The translations under genes were made by a program, and so were the position numbers. This document shows positions 34,408-45,533 of a stretch of 64,000 nucleotides of DNA, in pieces. Position 1 is the first letter of the stretch. Every line of letters begins with the position of its first letter. The notes beneath the pieces are model-generated. The model saw only the letters and a list, made by a program, of their open reading frames with translations. It ran no database searches and was not told the DNA's origin. Source of the stretch: Sesamum alatum (taxonomy: Eukaryota > Streptophyta > Magnoliopsida > Lamiales > Pedaliaceae); NCBI GenBank assembly GCA_034509735.1, contig JACGWO010000005.1, positions 24,856,383 to 24,920,382 on the forward strand, read 5' to 3'.

Positions 34408-35772
34408 ATGTATACATTCCATGATGATCGGTGGTCTGCTCCCTCCCGGACGTGGTCGTGGCTAGACTTTTCCTGCTCCCGCCTGAACGGCGGGAGAAGG
34501 AACACCACCCCCACCACCACCAGTAGAGCCTCCAGTGCCACAGGCCCCCGTCAGTCAATGCGGCCACCATGGGATCATCGACCGCGGAGGTTGCCAGTTC
34601 ACAGGCCTCCGGGCCGGCAGTTCACAGGCCCCTGCTCCTCGACCATAGGATTTACCACCACCACCACCAGCGCCTCCGTGCCACTACTGTCTGCACGCAC
34701 TACATCAGCCTCCGCAATGCGAGGTAATTTAATACAGAATGTATTAAATTATTTTTTTAAAATTTTATTCAATTTTAATTTATAATTAATTTTTTAGGTC
34801 GGACCGAGATTTCCACAGTGCCATCAATGCGATGGTACGGAACCACTCTGCTTGCCCTTGGGGATGCATAAAGTAGGTCCCGCAGGAGCACCTCCTATTT
34901 TGGATGGATAACCTTAAGGTAATTAATATTTATTACCTATTTTAATTATGTTTACAAATGTCAATCTTATCGATTACTTACGACTGTTTTTTACTATGCG
35001 AATCTGCAGGTTATTTACTGGTGGGACTGCAACGACGAGTCCATGTACAGGGTAGTCCAGTGGCGAGCCGGTCAATTCCTGCAGAAGCGGTTCTAAGGAC
35101 GCTCAGGCTCAGTTGTCCCGACCACTATAACTCGCCGATCAGATTTGGTGACAGCTGCTGCAGTACATGGCTAGCCCAGACTTCAAGGACATGTCGGTAA
35201 AGAATAAGTCCAATCAGGCAACCAATCCGGCCACAGCAGCGACCGTCTATCGAGGGGAGTCATCGCCCGTCGGCCACCACAAGTGGAATATGGTAAGTAT
35301 CTTCAAGTCATTTGAATTTTCTTTAATGCATTAATTATTTATTTAATTTTGTCTTTTACAGGAGGAACAACTCGGTCGTCCAGTGAAGCAGACAGAGTTG
35401 TTCTCCAAGGTGTACAAGAGAAAACGGGATGGGCAATGGAGCAGCCTGAAGGCAGCATAGGTGGCAGTACGTACATTTTCAATTTCATTTTCAATTTATA
35501 TTATAATTTGATTTTTTTGGTACTAATGCAACTATTCCATTCACAGGAGGCGTTCGGATGGTGGAAGAACAACAAACATAGCCACCAGAATAGGAGCAGG
35601 ATCCTCCATCCTCTTCTCAAGGCTCAGTGGCCATGACCGTGCAACAATTGTGGATGGTGGCAGCAGGTGGTCGGAAGAGAGGTAGGGTATTCGGCCTCGA
35701 CTCTGAGGCTCACGACTAGATTGCTGGACCATCGCAGCCGAGCTCGTCCACTACTTCACCGTCCCAGCCACC
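34408..35772 (+). pseudogene. CACTA second ORF, Transposase_24 (Ptta/En-Spm) type
   Basis: Many plant CACTA elements carry a second gene with a Transposase_24-type domain. Here a Thr/Pro/Ala-rich N-terminus (34408-34720) is followed by exons separated by GT...AG gaps: 34723-34797 and about 34918-35009, each AT-rich. Then come VYWWDCNDESMYRVVQWRAGQFL and the diagnostic EEQLGRPVKQTELFSKVYKRKRDGQW (35360-35440), and VGGRKRGRVFGLDSEAH (about 35663-35712) before a Ser/Pro-rich tail. The copia element C begins at 35773. The rest of the ORF lies beyond it (58825-59000). Stops are present. Confidence 0.75.
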
Positions 35773-37095
35773 ACCGTGAAGCCAATCTAGTTAGGCTTAT
35801 GTAACCTGTTTCTGACAATTGTTGTATAAATAAATTATTCTGAACAAAAGTGATGTTCACTTTATGGCATTTATACTTTGATTGTGTTCACTTATTCTGT
35901 ATTATTGCTCAATACACAAGCAAAGCCCACAGACCGGATGCATTAATCTAAGAGGCTGCTGGACTGCGCATAGGTTGGCAGTCATAAATCCACCCCATGT
36001 GGATCGGTCTGAAACTCTCCAAGTCAAGGACCTCGAGATTGGGTATCGAGTCGTGTTTCATCGGAAAAGTGACGAGGGTCGTTCGTGCGATATTAGTGGG
36101 TTAGTTGGCTCGGTGTTGGCTGACTGAGGTGAGTTGCGGGAATCGTCATGTGGAAAACCTCGAGTGGGTTGGTAAGTATGATTCGTATTCCCGGTTCCGA
36201 TAGTAAGAGATTACTCCTCGGACTTGAGGGACTACGGCAGTCACATACGCACCATGCTTGTATCTCAGGTTTGGCAAAAGGCTACCGGGTTGAAAGACTT
36301 GGTTGTTATAAGCTCTATCTAGTGTAGTTAGGATGTGTAGTGTGGACGGTGAGTTCCACGAAATATGTGGCCACAATGACTGAACAGTGGGATAGGATCC
36401 CAGTGACGTTTCAGTGGGTGAATGCATGAAGGCTTAAGTCAAGGAAGGGGACCGACGTCCAAATTCCATACCCTAAACTATAGCTGTAAGATGGTAGACG
36501 GAAGGACCATACTCGCATGCATCCGGGAGCCTAAATGTTCACGCCATGATTTCACCTAGTCTCTAGTGCACGGACTGTTGCTAGATGGCTACCCATGGTG
36601 ACGGATGAATTCCGGTCATGAAAATGATTGGAGATTCGGCCAAGTCTAGCTGAAGGTGAAGCTAAAAGAGTCACATACAATTCACTGAAAGTGGAGGAAT
36701 TAATTCAAAATTAATTCTGGGAGATTGGATGATTTAATTGGATTAAATTGTTTCTCTTTTTGGAGTATCAAGCCATTGAGAATTAATTGGATTAATTATC
36801 CTTGACTCATAAATTAGATTATGAAATTAGGGGATGGGCTATTTCCCTTATAATTAGATTAAACAGATGGAAATATTAATTTTGGGCTTAAGTATTTATT
36901 AGATGTTACTAGAAGCCCATTAGGATTTATTAGACCATTTAAATGAGATACACCAAACGTCCAGGAGAATCAAGGGAACACCCCTTGATCGATTTTAATT
37001 TTGTTGTTATTATGCATGTTTACGTTTTTATTACGTTTAAAACGCCCCCGCACTTCCACACGCGCCCACTCCCAGTTTGATCCGCTTCGCTTACA
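35773..37095 (+). repeat. 5' LTR of element C, internally deleted
   Basis: It aligns with the 3' LTR at 56563-58824 but lacks the first 14 bases, about 80 bp near 36345-36360 and the segment corresponding to about 58050-58675 (joint near 36930-36945). The deleted part includes the TATA-like box and CA tract, so this LTR has no evident promoter. The conserved hairpin is intact at 36969-36989. It ends CTTACA just before the primer-binding site. Confidence 0.88.
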
Positions 37096-37096
37096 G

Positions 37097-37108
37097 TGGT
37101 ATCAGAGC
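37097..37108 (+). other. primer-binding site of element C
   Basis: TGGTATCAGAGC, complementary to the 3' end of initiator-Met tRNA, lies one base after the LTR end. This is the usual primer site of plant copia elements. Confidence 0.9.
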
Positions 37109-39156
37109 CCGGTTCGGTGTATAGGCCGAGGCTTTTATGTGCTATACATGTATGAGCGTATTTTACGTGGCTATATTTTCCGTATTAATGCATGTCGTAA
37201 ATTATACGAATTATTGTGTTAATTTTGCACTTGATTTCTTGGAAAAAGAGTGCAAAATAATGGTAAAAACAGAAAACGACGACGGCAGCAGCCGTTGGCA
37301 GACCGCACACACAGTGCCCATGGCCAGGCGCACGCGCAGGCAAGGAAGCCTACGTGCACAGGCCTGGCCAGGCACGCACAATGCGCGCAGGCTTGGCAGA
37401 TGGATCTACCGGCCGCGAGCGCAAGGGCCAAGGTCAGGCGCACGTGCAGGCAGGGAAGCCTGTGCGCTGTCCCCTGGCCAGCGCGGGTGCCTAGAGGAGC
37501 CTGTGTGCTGCCGCGCCGGCTAGCGCGCGACATAAGGTTACGACCAGGCGTGCGCGCAGGCAAGGGAAGCCTGCGCGTATGTGCCCTGCCAGCAAACCCG
37601 GGCCGTGTAGGCGACTGGCTGGGCCGCACGTGCGGCTGCCTGGCGCTGGGCACCAGGGGCGTGCGCTCCTGGCCAGGCTGGGGCTATTGGCAGCGGTGGT
37701 CGTTGTTGTTTTTCGTCTTTGTGTTATTTTTCTGAAATTGTTATTTTTTAATTTTTCTGAATTATTTTCTGCGCATTTTCTAAAGAACATTATTTCGAAA
37801 TATTTTATTTTTGTGTTTGATTTGGAACCTTTTAAAATTAACTATTGTCTTAATAATGACGAAACGATTTCCCAGTAAGAAATATTACAATGGTTGCACC
37901 GATGGTGAATTTTCTTGTGTAAAAATTTTACATTTATTTTTCGCTACGTATGATATTGGTTATCACATATTTGGTTGAATAGCATGTTTTACTTGGATGT
38001 GTAATATTAGTATTTGCGTTAATGAGATTGACGAATGGATGATCATAAAGCCCTTAGACCAAATGTATGGTTTATTTTCTGTTGGGCCTGTGTTCCTTGT
38101 TTTGCTTCGTTATCTTTCTTTTTGCCTTGGAACAATAAGGCTTTCTTCCTCCCTCCTTATGTACTCCCTCAGGGTGTTCGTCGGGGTTTCTTTTTCAATT
38201 GTAATGGGAGTAGGTAGAAGTGAGGTATTTTTCTTTTTATTTTTTTTAAATGAAGAAGATCAAGGAAGGCCCAGAAGGAGGAGTCCAAGGAGGTCCATGG
38301 ATATCCGAAGCCTTGGAGGCCCGGTGGGTAAAGAGGCAAGGTCCATTAGTGTGTTAATGGATTTCTACATAAATATGTAATAGTGTGGGACCAACCCTAG
38401 ATTGACCATAGAACCACTGCGGGCTCAGTAGATCGCATAGGTTTGGGGCTTGTGATGACCCAACAGGGGCGTGCTAGGCTTTTATTTTTTGCATAATGCA
38501 TGATGGATGAATGGTATTATTTATCATGGCAAATTATTTATTATGTGATGAGGTCTCAATCTGTTAAAACTCTCACTTGGTCGGACCAAGCTAAAATATT
38601 AGACCCCTAATAAATGGATTAGAACTTGCATTGTTCGTCCAAGCCTTCTATCCATAATAAAAGTGAGGAAGCTAGTTTCTCAATTACGTGGTCTCACGAG
38701 TCGTGGCACGTCTTTTAGTCTGAAAATAAGTTGCATGATTGTTGTGAATGAAGTGAATACACTCTTGTTTCCTGTCTCACGAGTCGTGGAGGTGACAGTG
38801 AGTGCTATGATTCAGTTGATGGGTCGGGTCTAACACCTAATAACGTGATTCGCTTGGAGTCCTCGGATCACGTGAGGAGGTGAGGCAAAACTTGGAAATC
38901 TCGTTGGACGAGAAGGATATGGAATACCTACCACAAGGCTGTTTTTCATGCAAGTCGTAAAAGCAGGGTGTGGAGAATTTTATTTGTGGATCCCAAGCCC
39001 ACTAGGAAAGGATTTTCCAAAAACGACGTTTGAGAGTGACGAGTTTTTGTAGAATAGTGGGAGCATTAAACGACTAAAGTTCGAGTCTTTAATTTGTTAT
39101 TTAGTACCACTACAATCTGCTGATTGCTTGCTTTTATTTTAAATATAGATTTAATC
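37109..39156 (+). other. leader of element C with GC-rich tandem array
   Basis: 2 kb between primer site and gag, without a recognised protein. 37310-37690 is strikingly GC-rich and repeats. 38480-39150 matches the minus-strand leader of element D (about 45594-46200), with shared words such as CTCACGAGTCGTGGAGG, so it belongs to the family and not to an insertion. Confidence 0.7.
37322..37650 (+). repeat. GC-rich tandem array, three 110-bp units
   Basis: The word CAGGCG(C/T)(A/G)CG(C/T)GCAGGCA starts at 37325, 37435 and 37545, exactly 110 bp apart, each followed by an AAGCCT word. The third unit can form a 9-bp hairpin (CGCGCAGGC with GCCTGCGCG); in the first two the stem is imperfect. The rest of the units is more diverged. 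A comparable GC-rich part exists in the leader of element D. Confidence 0.8.
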
Positions 39157-39720
39157 ATGTCTAAGAATCCATTGTCCTACATACTTGAGACAAACAAATT
39201 CAATGGAACAAACTATAAACGATTGGTTGTGCAATCTGAGGATGGTCCTCGATTATGAGAACCAAGGCTATGTCATGGACAAACCGTTTCCTCGAACTTT
39301 TGCCGGAGGGATCCACACTAGAAGAATGTGAGATGTTCAAGTTATGGCATCAAGATAACCGAAAAGTCCGTAGCGTCATACTTGCATCTATGACTAATGA
39401 GATGTAAAAATAGTATGAGAGGTTAGACGATGTTCCTTGCATAATGGCTTGTTTGAAGGATTGCTATGCAGTCTCGAACCGGCATACTAGGTATGTCACT
39501 ACGAAGGCATTCTTTGGAACAAAGATGACTGAAGGATCCTCTGTACATGAGCATGGGGTCAAGATGCTTACCCTTGTGGAAAAGCTCGAGGACCTCAAAG
39601 CAGGGCTCGATAACAAGACGGAAATTGATGTGATCCTTCAGTCACTTCCACTCTCCTTCGACTAATTTATCGTTGACTACAACATGAATGCACTTGAGAA
39701 CGGCATACATGGCTAATAAG
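39157..39720 (+). pseudogene. copia gag of element C
   Basis: Structural protein that would form the cytoplasmic particle around element RNA. ATG at 39157 gives MSKNPLSYILETNKFNGTNY, the normal copia gag start. A frameshift follows and the W-L-R-N-L region is read in another frame; then AVSNRHTRYVTTKAFFGTKMTEGSSVHEHGVKMLTLVEKLEDLKAGLDNKTEIDVILQSLPLSFD (39465-39665) is the conserved gag core. An in-frame stop follows at 39663. The homologous minus-strand gag in element D begins at 45533 with the same pattern. Confidence 0.85.
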
Positions 39721-39721
39721 T

Positions 39722-40005
39722 ATGTTGGTCCAATACGAGGCAACGACCAAAAAGTCTGCGTCGTCGGTATTTATTAGAGAGGCTTTGGCTTCCAAAGCGA
39801 AAGGCAAGGGTGCTGGATGCTGGAAAAGAAAGAAGGGAAAAGGAAAGGTCATCGCAGCCACTGCAAATGCTAGGAGCGTTCCTGGTGCCAAAGTGGGGAA
39901 AGACAAGGGAAAGAGGAAGGTTGGTTTGAAGCAATACTTGAGGGCAGATGAAATGTGCGTTCATTGCCGTGAGAAAGGGCATTGGAAGTAGGATTGCCCC
40001 AAATT
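39722..40005 (+). pseudogene. gag C-terminus and zinc knuckle of element C
   Basis: The frame from 39722 begins with the LVQYEATTKKSA block and a Lys/Gly-rich basic stretch, then the CCHC zinc knuckle CVHCREKGHWK-stop-DC (39955-39997). All four ligands of C-X2-C-X4-H-X4-C are present, but an in-frame stop lies between His and the last Cys. The knuckle would bind element RNA. Confidence 0.88.
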
Positions 40006-40021
40006 CCTCTCTGAGCAAGGT

Positions 40022-40220
40022 ATGTTTGTGGTCGAGGTTAATATGGTCACTCACTCTGCTTCTTGGGTAGTAGATACCGGCTGTGAAGCTCACATTTGCA
40101 ATGACTTACAGGTGTTGAAAAGAAACAGAAGACTAAGTAAAGACGAGATCGTCCTAAGGCTTAGCAATGGCAAAGTCGTTGATGTTGAAGCTGTAGGAAT
40201 CGTTAGCTTAGTAGTTAGCG
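40022..40220 (+). pseudogene. copia protease of element C, interrupted
   Basis: FVVEVNM...SASWVVDTGCEAHICNDLQVL (40025-40110) is the copia aspartic protease, with the catalytic DTG intact. It would cut the polyprotein. The frame is open to 40220, where element D is inserted. The coding sequence resumes at 52364 with the remainder of this region. Confidence 0.88.
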
Positions 40221-42319
40221 TGTAACGTTGGATCGGCCTAGGAGAGGCGCGGCAGAAACGCGGGAGTGTGTAATATAAAAACATAAAGTGCAAAATAAAC
40301 GAAATTAAAGCATACATCAAACATGAATAACGTATCAAGGAGCGTGCCCTTGATTCTCCCGGGCGTTCGGTGTATCTCATGCTCAAAAAAGTACACAACA
40401 TGGAGGCCATGAATTATAAGGAACAAGAAACGTAAAGAGAGAACGTTACCCTCATATTTTTCTTCGTTCGGCTTTACACATTGTTCCCCATTTTGCCACC
40501 AAGATCCCAACATAGAGACCCTCTAAATTGTCCACACGCTTCATCGGATAGTAACGGACTCTTGTGCTAGCAAGAAGTTGTTTACAGGAGAAGAGACATC
40601 GATACAACACTATTGATTAACGTTATCGACGTCTCTTATGTTCTACCTTGAATGAATCAAGAAGAACTTCGAGAAGTGAAGAGAAGGTGGATGAGAGAGC
40701 GAGAGGTGAGATGGCATGATGTGTAGAGATTAGTGTGTGAAGTGTGTGTGTGTGTGTGTGTATGTGTGTGTGTGTGTTTGAGTATTTATAAGGAATTATT
40801 ATTCCTAATCCTACTCAACCTCTTCCAAAGAGATACATCCTAATCAACTACGGAGTTGACCTAGTCAAATCCTAGTTGACTTAGGATTTGACCCAGTCAA
40901 ACCTCATCCTAGGATGAATCCTAGCCCTCCATCTCAAAACCTCTAGATCAAATCTCGTTCATCTATCCTTGATGGGCTTTATGGAACCGACCTACTTAAA
41001 TCTAATTTGTAAAGTCCCAAGGTCCAATGGAGTCGATATTAAATCCTATTTAATATTCCAAGCCCACTAATTAATTCACCCTTTTAATCTAGTAAAAATG
41101 AAAGCCTATGCTTATTAAATCAGTAAATCCAAATTATAAACTCAAGCCCGATTAGTCCAATTAATCCATGAAGGCTTAAATCGCCAAGAAGTATAATTTA
41201 ATCCTATTAAATTAAACCTTCTCCTGAAATCAATTCCAAATTAATTCCTTTCACATCTTGTGAAGTGGGTGTGACTCTTTAGGTTCACCATCAGTTAGAC
41301 TTGGACCTACTTCTTGTAATCTCATAACCAAAGTAGTCCCTGACCATGGGTAGCCGTCTAGCAACGGTCCACGACACTATAGACTAGGTGAATATGTGGC
41401 GTGAACATTTAGTCTCCGAGGTACATACAGGTACGGTCCTATTGTCGCCTGTCTCCCGACCTCAGTCTAGGGCATGGAATAGGATGTCGGTTCCCATCCT
41501 TGACTTAGGCATCTATGGTTCAAACTTGAGATAGGTTTAACTCTATGATTGATGTTGGAAATCCTTTCCCACTCAATCAAATGCTATGGCCATACACTTT
41601 GAGAGTCTAAACCATCTCAGAGCGCATAGGAGATCTCGCTGTCATAATCTTTGACAGGGGATAGATCCTATATTGGAATCCACCGTCCTCTCTACGTACT
41701 CCGACTGCACTGAACAAGGCTTATGATGGCTATGTATTACAACACAATCATCGCTTGCTAGATTCAAGATACAGCCTTCGTATGTAAGCGACTGTCGTGA
41801 TTCCTCAAGTTCGAGTACTAATCCCGTACTATCAAAATCGAGAATACTAGTCATACCGACCAAGCCCGTGTGGCTTCCATATGACGATTCCCGCGAGTCC
41901 CCACAATCAGCCGACACCCTTGTCAACTAACCCACTAATATTGCATAGACGTCCAACGTCTGTCACTAATGAAACACGGTACTCAACCAACAAATGTAAT
42001 CCTTAGTGCGAGTCTCTATAGGACCCTCAATACCCAATCTCGAGGTTCTCGACTTGAAGTGTTTTAGACCAATCCACAGAAGTTGGTTCCATAACCGCCA
42101 ACCTATGCACAGTCCAACTTCTTGGATTCATATGTCCGGTCTGTGGGCGTTTATTCTGAAATCGAAACCACGTTCAATACTAGCAGTAAGCACAACAAAC
42201 TCATTGTTGTCAATGATGACTCCTTACTACATTTATCAACAATAATACTTTCTTTCAAAGATTGGTGAATAGTTCTCAGAACAGCCAACAACATTGACTT
42301 TCTGGTCACCTATTCTAAA
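40221..42319 (-). repeat. 3' LTR of element D
   Basis: On the minus strand it starts near TTAGAATAGGTGACC, next to the polypurine tract, and ends CCGATCCAACGTTACA. About 2.1 kb, matching the E-free 5' LTR (about 2.05 kb). It has a minus-strand TATAAATA near 40785-40795, a (TG)n tract at 40739-40777 and a perfect 7-bp hairpin at 40334-40354. Confidence 0.9.
40739..40777. repeat. (TG)n microsatellite in the D 3' LTR
   Basis: TG run with a few interruptions; the minus-strand counterpart of the CA tracts of the plus-strand LTR copies. The D 5' LTR has only a short remnant near 48627. Confidence 0.9.
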
Positions 42320-42330
42320 ATCTCCCACTT
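42320..42330 (-). other. polypurine tract of element D
   Basis: On the minus strand, AAGTGGGAGAT, identical to the tract of element C (56552-56562), directly before the 3' LTR. Confidence 0.8.
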
Positions 42331-44560
42331 GATCATTAAGTCAATTACCTACTTTGTTTAAAACCATCTGAGCATGAGTAATCTACAATACCGACTGAGA
42401 TCTCGTGAGTCTACTATATTTTCTTGCCGAAGCAATACGGTCTAACCGTGTTACCTCTATCCACCATCGCCAACTGGAGATGGTGGTTGTCTAAAAATTT
42501 TCCATGGATCTTATGATTAGATCTCGGGCCATAGATTTTACCATAGCCTGGTTATCGGCATCTAGGCGACCGTTGGCACGGTCATGCTAGGCACCACGTC
42601 CAACCTATGGATGCATTTTTCATCCATAACCACTACCCAATGCAATCGACTTTTTGATGAAGCCCTTATGGTATCCCGCTTCAAAAAACTCTTTCATGTT
42701 ACCATAACCATCACTGAGCCTGAATGTGCATACGTTTGAGACTAATCGTTTTTCACTACATTCTCGAAGCTAGTATTGCTTTAGCCTTCCAAAATAACTC
42801 TCTTACAGACGGTGCATCGAGAACACATCTTTACTCCTTATTCAGGTACTAAGGATTGTTCTTGACTACTATTTTCAACCCTTCAGTGCATTACCAATTT
42901 CTGTTGAGTCATGCAAGAAGCACACTCAACATCGGATCTCATGCACCAACTAAACATACCTCATGTTTATCTAGGGTTAAGACGTAGGGATACTCAATAT
43001 TCAAGCCTTCTCATTAGTCTACCGTGACTAAGTCTTGAATGGCTTAATGCTTTATTCATAGTATCTAAGCTTTCTCATCAGTCTAACGACAACTGAGTCT
43101 CGAACAACCTATCCCTCTACATATCTGAGTGTTCTCATCAGTCTATCATGACTGAGGCTTGAACAGCTCAATCCACGATATGTATGTAAAACCCTAAAAT
43201 CTCATGAAGAATTTTCGTGAGCTACGGTTATATTTTAGTGATTCCTAATGTCTTGAATTCATCCATGATGAACAGGACATTACACACTTAAACACTTGGA
43301 ACACAATTTATACTCCCACTGATCACCTACGTCGTTCAAGACCGAGTCATACTCCATATGAGCTCATCAAAATGATTATTCCAGTTATGCGATGTTTCAA
43401 ACCTTGTTTGAATTTCCTAGCGGATTCTATGGCTCCTCTTCATAAATTTGACTATGATGTCCAATATCACATTTCACTGGTCATTTGATCACTATCCAAA
43501 TTTGACCGAACTTAACCCGATCATTCGTACCTCTACGACATTCGGGTTTGTTCTTAAGGGGGCTGGAATATGATTAGTTTAAGTAAGAAATGTGATTATA
43601 AACAACGTTAGCATTATTCTATCGTAAACCTGTACAAATCAGACATCGAGTCTAATTTGTCTACCACTAGTCCCTTGGCGTATATAGAATCCTTCTACAT
43701 GCTCAAGGACTTTATCGGGATACAGGCTTGTCAAACTATGGCACCATAGTGCCTGACTCCTAGAAAAATGCCACGTTCCTCACGTTGGCAATTTTCGAGT
43801 CCACATCTTCACGGGCTAAGGTAATTTGGTGAAACTTCGATCGACCTTCGTCCAACGAGGCTCGATCGCTCCCTTTATCAGAGACCGTCATACAGGCCCC
43901 TACAGGAAGCATTTCATTGAGAATTCCATCCTCAATTGGATGCTCAAGAGCTCCTACTAATACACGGCTTTTTCGATCCTATCGAAATAGGTTTAATTTT
44001 GCGACCATTTTTCGGTTCACCACCTCAAGTCTGTTTCCCAAACCTTTTATGGGACGTTTAGACTTCTGAACCCCCCTTATGGTCTTGTGTATTCAGTAAC
44101 CTATAATTGTCTCGCTGGATCCTATCCAATAGACTATTTGGCAAGCCTACTTTTTCCAACAAAGAACTTTCAGACTTTTCCTGCTTCATAAAAGACTTGC
44201 AAATTTAGTCAATTCGAATCGTCTATTGCTAGATTCGTCAAATTTTCCAATTTACTTATCTTAAATAAGAAAAAGATGCCCTAGCCTCTTGCAGATGCCA
44301 CTATAAGTTGATCTTGATTAATCCATTTAGATCATTTGAATTTTGAGTATTCATAAACCCTTTTATAGGATAGTGTTTTAGGAATTTACGTGTAAACACT
44401 AGCAAACATGAACCAATATTCAATAATTTTGTTGATCAAATACGTATGAAAATAAAACCTTTGTCCAACAAAGAAACATACTTTTGATCATGCTAGGTTA
44501 CGTAATTCCTAGAACGAACTATCCTAACATGATAACGATTACAGGCCTAACTAGTCTCTA
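42331..44560 (-). pseudogene. decayed pol of element D
   Basis: This lies where integrase, RT and RNase H should be on the minus strand. It is 2.2 kb, against about 4 kb in C, so large parts are deleted. Weak, frame-shifting similarity can be followed (a CYVPSMIKN-like region near 44500 and an RNase H-like end), but no catalytic motif is intact. I rely mainly on position. Several words like 'TCTCATCAGTCTA' recur (43010-43150), a sign of local rearrangement. Confidence 0.55.
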
Positions 44561-44750
44561 GAACTGTTCTTGGCTTTCTACTCCTTGTCACCACCTACAA
44601 GCCACCTGTATATTGTGACAAGAATGGTATCCAATACCAAGGAGAGTAGAGTGATCATGTCAATACACACCTCGAATTTTATCTTCATTGGAGAGGGGTT
44701 TAGGACACTTCCTCTTCCAATGGCCCTCTTTACGGCAGTGAATGCATACG
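44561..44750 (-). pseudogene. zinc knuckle and protease start of element D
   Basis: On the minus strand, CIHCRKEGHWKRKC (44705-44746) is a complete CCHC knuckle without a stop. Downstream, VLDT is followed by a frameshift, so the Gly of the protease DTG motif is lost. Confidence 0.78.
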
Positions 44751-44789
44751 TTCTTATGAATCTTTGAACTTGACCACTAAACCCTTTTG

Positions 44790-45533
44790 CTCTTTCCTTT
44801 ACCTCCACCTTGCATTGTAATAGGAACATCACTCGAACTGCTAGCAGTTGATGTCACCTTAGCCCTCTTCCTCTTTTGGCGTCTGGCACCTTTGCCTTTC
44901 GCTATAGAGGTTGAAGCCTCTCCTACTAGTACCAATGGCGTAGATTTTATAATCGTTGCCTCGTACTAGGCCAACATAATTATCAACCTATGAAGATCTC
45001 TTTGAAACTCATTCATGTTGATAATAAATTGTTCATAGGAGGGAAGAAGAGACTGAAGCATCACGTCAATGTATGTCTCTATTTCAAGACTGACGTGGAG
45101 GTCTTTTTCTTCACTAGGGATAGCATCATCACTCCATATTCTTTGTACAGACGTCCCTTTCGTCATCTTAACTCTAAAAATTCCTTCGTTGCATTATATC
45201 CTACATGCTAGTCCGGGACCCCATAGACATCATGCAAACGAAGCATAATTGAGCCAACATCATCATGCTTGTCGTAGTGCTTCTAGATCTCATTTATCAT
45301 CGAGTTTAGTACGATATTGCAGACTTGCCGATGGTCGTCCTTCATCTTCTTGAACGCCAAGCGTTGCTTTAGTTGTCGGCCCCTCCGGCAACGGTTGAGG
45401 AACGTCCTCATCCGGCATGTGAGTTAGGTTAGTGGAAATCTAAGATCATCTTAAAATTTCACAACCAATTCGTGTGGTTGGTTCCAATTAATTAACTAGT
45501 CTCTAGTATTGGACTTGGTGGATACTTAGACAT
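44790..45533 (-). pseudogene. gag of element D
   Basis: The minus-strand ATG at 45533 gives MSKYPPSPILET, corresponding to the start of gag in element C. Further on, TKGTSVQRIWSDDAIPSEEKDLHVSLEIETYIDVMLQSLLPSYEQFIINMN (about 45160-45010) matches the conserved gag core of C (TEGSSVHEHGVKML...EIDVILQSLPLSFD). Stops and frameshifts are frequent between these blocks. Confidence 0.82.

Noticed and set aside
34382..34785. Thr/Ser-rich frames near the start of the second CACTA ORF as possible host genes
   Set aside because: They fit the low-complexity N-terminus of the Transposase_24-type CACTA gene in both place and strand.
37219..37735. Overlapping long open frames in the GC-rich leader, both strands
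   Set aside because: They come from GC-rich repeat sequence lacking stop codons. The encoded residues are Arg/Ala/Gly-rich low complexity and resemble no family; the region lies between primer site and gag.
43010..43150. Three recurrences of TCTCATCAGTCTA as a possible CRISPR-like array
   Set aside because: Spacing and repeat length are irregular, and the sequence is eukaryotic retroelement pol. No CRISPR feature is expected or seen.
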